Source of the DNA: Vigna angularis
Lineage: Eukaryota; Streptophyta; Magnoliopsida; Fabales; Fabaceae
Direction: 5' to 3'
DNA length: 64,000 nt
Assembly: GCF_016808095.1 (NCBI RefSeq)
Contig: NC_068980.1
Coordinates: 12,556,888 to 12,620,887, forward strand
Below, piece after piece: positions 60,858 to 64,000 of this stretch. A program made the position numbers and the translations under genes. The stretch's first letter is position 1. Each line of letters begins with the position of its first letter. The notes beneath the pieces were generated by a model that saw nothing but the letters and a program-made list of their open reading frames with translations, was not told where the DNA came from and did not search any database.

Positions 60858-63394
60858 TGTAACATCCCAAAATATAGTAATTACCATAATCAGAATTAAT
60901 TACATTAATTTAATAAAACAGTGCAGTCTTACAAAACCGAACGAGCGTTAAATGTCGAACGACCAAAATATACAGAAATAACGAACGCTTAAACATACAG
61001 GAGTTCAGGGACGAACGACCTTACAAAACTATAACCGAACGTCCACAAAATAAAATTAGCGAAACTAAAACACACGAGCGAGCGCTCTAGGGCTCGGCTT
61101 TAACTTCAACGTCCACCAGAGTTGCGTCCTCCAAATTTTCTTCTTCTAGCATTTCTTCAAGTGACGCTCCACCGTCTGCTCACATCCACACGGATGATCA
61201 TTGCAAGGACAAGACGAACGTACAGATACGATGGACAACACAAGGAAAACGGAAGGGTAAGCTTATATAGTTTAAATTAAACATCAACACATACAATATT
61301 TCATTCCACACAAACACATAATTTAACCTATAATCATCATGTAGTATCAATATAAATGACGACCGTCCGGACTGTATGAACTGTGTAGCTACAGGCGTCC
61401 TTGCACCCGAGTGGTGTAGTAACTGGGAGACCCTCAACAGCTGCCACTCGAGGTTAGTCCGTTCTTACGTCGCCCATGTTAACTTATGGACTAAGGACCT
61501 TCTGCCATTCCCACACATGAACTACTCTCCTCTACATGAAGATGAGTATCACGGAATATCAGGATGGACCAAGCCAGCATTAGCAATAGCCACAGTCATA
61601 CTTTACCAATTTAATATCCAACCATATGAGACGTTCCACCCTGGAACGCTCGTCCAAATTCCATAATCATATAATCATGTAATATAGTGTTCACACGTCT
61701 TAATGTCTCTTATTCATAACATTTTCATTCTATGTTCCACTTTCATAAAAAGACGAACGTCCAACTTTATGAAGGAAGAGGACGAACGTAAAAAAAATCA
61801 GAAGTTATAAGGACTCCAATATCAATTAGGAAGACTCCAAAGGAATAAGACTATTTTCTTAATAATTTAGATACCAAGAGGTCAGATTGACTCAACTCGG
61901 ACGAATATACATTAAGAGGAATACTTAATTAAATTGGGAACTTTTTGGTTAAAATGGGACGACTGCCAGTCAATGACCGAACGCGCCAATATAAAACCAC
62001 TAGCCATTTAGGACGAACGCTATTTACGTTCGTTAAGAAATCAATCACCAAGACGAACGTTCGTTTAAGACCGAACGCTACCTTAAAGCGAACGCTAGGT
62101 AGATGACCGAAGACCAATCATGACGAACGCTTAGTTCAAGACCGAGCGCTCTTTAGGACGAACGTTCGGTATTAGACCGAACGCTCTTTAGGACGAACGT
62201 TCAGTGTAAAACCGATCGTTACTTAATTACGTACCATTTAAAGCGTACGACAATTCCATGCTGAGCCGAGCGCTCAAACATAGTAATTCGAAATAAGGAC
62301 GCTCGTTCTCAAATTGAATTCTTCCCAAATGAAAGAATTCTACTCTAAGTTAATTCCAGGGAACACGAACGGTATAAGACCGTACGGTGACGAGCGTAAT
62401 TTATCATAGGAGAATTATCATATCCAGATTTTTCAACTATCTTAACTTTAACATTTTCCATATGATTCATATCTAGTAAAATTCTTATCCCTGCTTCATT
62501 TTCATACTATACAGATCTCATCATTTTAATACATTCACCCATACCATAACCATGCATCTTTCATACGTATCCAAATCAACATACATTTCAACCAACAGAA
62601 AAACATACACAACATCAGTGATCGTTCATACAACTCAAACAGCATACTTTTCATATATCCAGATCAAATCATGCAGCATACAAGTATAAATTAAACATAT
62701 AAGCTTCCCTTACCTGGATAGCAGTGTACGCCCTAATGCAAAAGTTGGGTTTGTCTCTTACAGCGTTCTACCCTCAGTTTCACTAGACACTTTCACTTGA
62801 TCTAAACACCAAAATCAGAATAACTCAGACCTAGAACCCATGCGTGTAACCAAACTAAGGTTCGCATGAATCCAGAAAATAAAAGGTTGACGACGAGAAC
62901 TTACCAGTTCCGATCCAAGTTCTGTTCGGTCCAAAAGGAAGATCACAGCTGGACGAACGTTCCTACGGTTCTGAAACGTGATCGGAGAAGGGAACAGTGA
63001 GTTACAGAAGAGAGAAGTTGGAAGGTTCTAGAGAGAAGTTGGAGAAGATGAAGGTTTGAGTTTCGTGAGGTAGAAGATGAGTGATGCGGTGAGAGAGAGA
63101 GTTTTTAAAAATCTAGTTTTGTTAAACTCACGTTCGTTTGAACGAACGTCTCCCAAGCCGACACCTGCACACCAAACTCTGAAATGGAAGCTTCTCCCGC
63201 GACAGGTGGCGTGTGTGCATGTGGTGCAAAGTGCGTTTTTAATGCTTTCAGAGTAATGATGAGGCTCGGTTCACAGTGCACAGCAGAGTGGTGTATGGGA
63301 TTGGTGAGTGGGTTTTAATGTGTGAGTGTGGAAGTGGAGTGTATTAATGGTGATGTGACAGAAATTACTACTGCTAATTATTAGGGGTCTCACA
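60858..63394 (-). mobile_element. Solo LTR (2537 bp)
   Basis: On the minus strand it begins TGTGAGACCCC (63394) and ends TTTTGGGATGTTACA (60858). A perfect 5-bp target duplication ATTTT flanks it (60853-60857 and 63395-63399). It shares with 34323-36733 the blocks CATTAAAAACGCAC, GCAGGTGTC, ACGTTCGTT, the AGAAGGTCCTTAG block (about 61500), GATGATCATTGCAAGG (about 61190) and both ends. No internal region or coding potential remains. It holds the densest CGAACG array in the window at about 61960-62400. The frames at 61198-62117 have no domain. Confidence 0.88.
61960..62400 (-). repeat. ACGAACGTTCGT palindrome array in the solo LTR
   Basis: At least fifteen copies of (A/G)CGAACG or GACCGA(A/G)CG, several forming the full palindrome ACGAACGTTCG, at a loose spacing of 20-40 bp with intervening words such as CTTTAGGACG and AAGACC. 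The pattern suggests amplification of a unit of about 40 bp (for example GACCGAACGCTCTTTAGGAC at about 62174). It sits about 1.0-1.4 kb from the LTR start, the same relative place as the CGCTCAGCG array of the LTR at 27245-29641. Confidence 0.75.
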
Positions 63395-63399
63395 ATTTT

Positions 63400-64000
63400 C
63401 ATGATTAAATATATTTTTAATATTAAACTTTGAACGTAAAATTAAAATTTATTTTTATCTTAAATTGTGATATAAATTGATTTTTAAATTTTTAAATTGA
63501 ATATATTTAATTTTTCTAATCTAACTGGATGAAAACTTTGATACGTGTATTTCAAGTTATATTTGTTTACATTTGACAAGTTTTAACTCAAATTTTAATT
63601 TAGATCATCGTTCAATAAAAAAAATTATATTTATTCATTTTTAAATTTTAAATACCAAAATATATAAAATTTTAAGATAAAAATAAATTTTAATTTCACA
63701 TTAAACTTTAATAACAAAAATATATTTAGTATTTTTTATTGACTTTAACCATTAAGTCAACTTATTTACATTTATCTTAGAGCCACCATGTCACTATCTA
63801 ATCTTGGGAATTAAAATTTTGTGAATAAAAAGAAATTGAAAGAGAAGGTCGACAATTCCTAATTTTGAAAATAGATGAAATAGACTAAGATGAATTTGAC
63901 CTCAAAGTGTACATGAAGTTTGGAGGAAAAAACAGTACTTTCAGTCTCAAACCTAAAACACAAATGAGACTATGGGTATGGAGAAGGTCTGTATGGTTAA
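63400..64000. other. Intergenic, AT-rich
   Basis: Runs to the window edge. Short blocks such as ATTAAACTTT(G/A) and AAAATTTATTTTTATCTTAA recur in both orientations at 63415-63470 and 63660-63715, suggesting the inverted ends of a small decayed transposon. No gene recognised. Confidence 0.4.

Noticed and set aside
1..64000. tRNA, rRNA or organelle DNA insertions
   Set aside because: Read for typical A/B boxes with cloverleaf potential and for known rRNA or plastid gene motifs; none was convincing.

Overview
This is plant nuclear DNA: AT-rich, intron-containing genes with plant splice sites, plant-specific NAC transcription factor genes, and dense nested transposable elements. Codon use, the captured host-gene fragments and the style of the repeats point to a legume, most likely a Phaseoleae species such as Vigna or Phaseolus. 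That placement is inference from recalled family resemblance, not a database match.

Only two intact host genes are supported, both on the minus strand and about 49 kb apart. The first (6480-8110) is a three-exon NAC gene of the NAM/ANAC018/ANAC025 type, 373 aa. The second (57063-58344) is a three-exon NAC gene of the ANAC019/055/072 (RD26) stress clade, 341 aa. Both have the same intron positions and phases (phase 1 after the subdomain B motif, phase 0 just before LDDWVLC). The second has five perfect CACGTG motifs and a GCCGAC core upstream, fitting ABA/drought control.

The rest is mostly mobile-element sediment. From left to right: a LINE remnant split by a solo LTR (1-2335); gene 1; a Pack-CACTA element (10907-15202) that carries broken PICKLE-like (CHD3) and OTU-protease-like exons and is itself hit by a 1-kb CACTA element (11147-12140); a 27-bp minisatellite (17.2-17.75 kb); a collapsed Ty3/gypsy element (19.25-21.85 kb); a second 1.2-kb CACTA copy with a long internal hairpin (21892-23072); a solo LTR (27.24-29.64 kb); a long-TIR Pack-MULE-like element carrying a broken GNAT acetyltransferase gene (about 31.99-33.44 kb); a large CACTA element (34074-44291) with decayed TNP2, DUF4218, DUF4216, Ptta/En/Spm and ULP1-like domains, split by another solo LTR (34323-36733); a MITE-like element (49.3 kb); gene 2; and a last solo LTR on the minus strand (60858-63394).

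Three CACTA copies (994 bp, 1181 bp, about 10.2 kb) share about 50 bp of each terminus and arrays of GACGTC motifs, so the large copy looks like a relative of the element that once mobilised the small ones. Three of the solo LTRs are about 2.4-2.5 kb and belong to one superfamily, but carry different palindromic motif arrays at the same internal place. No full-length LTR retrotransposon remains, so removal by LTR recombination has been frequent here. The most notable structures are the two gene-capturing transposons, the hairpin in CACTA copy 2 and the exchanged palindrome arrays in the LTRs. No tRNA, rRNA, CRISPR or organelle insert was recognised.
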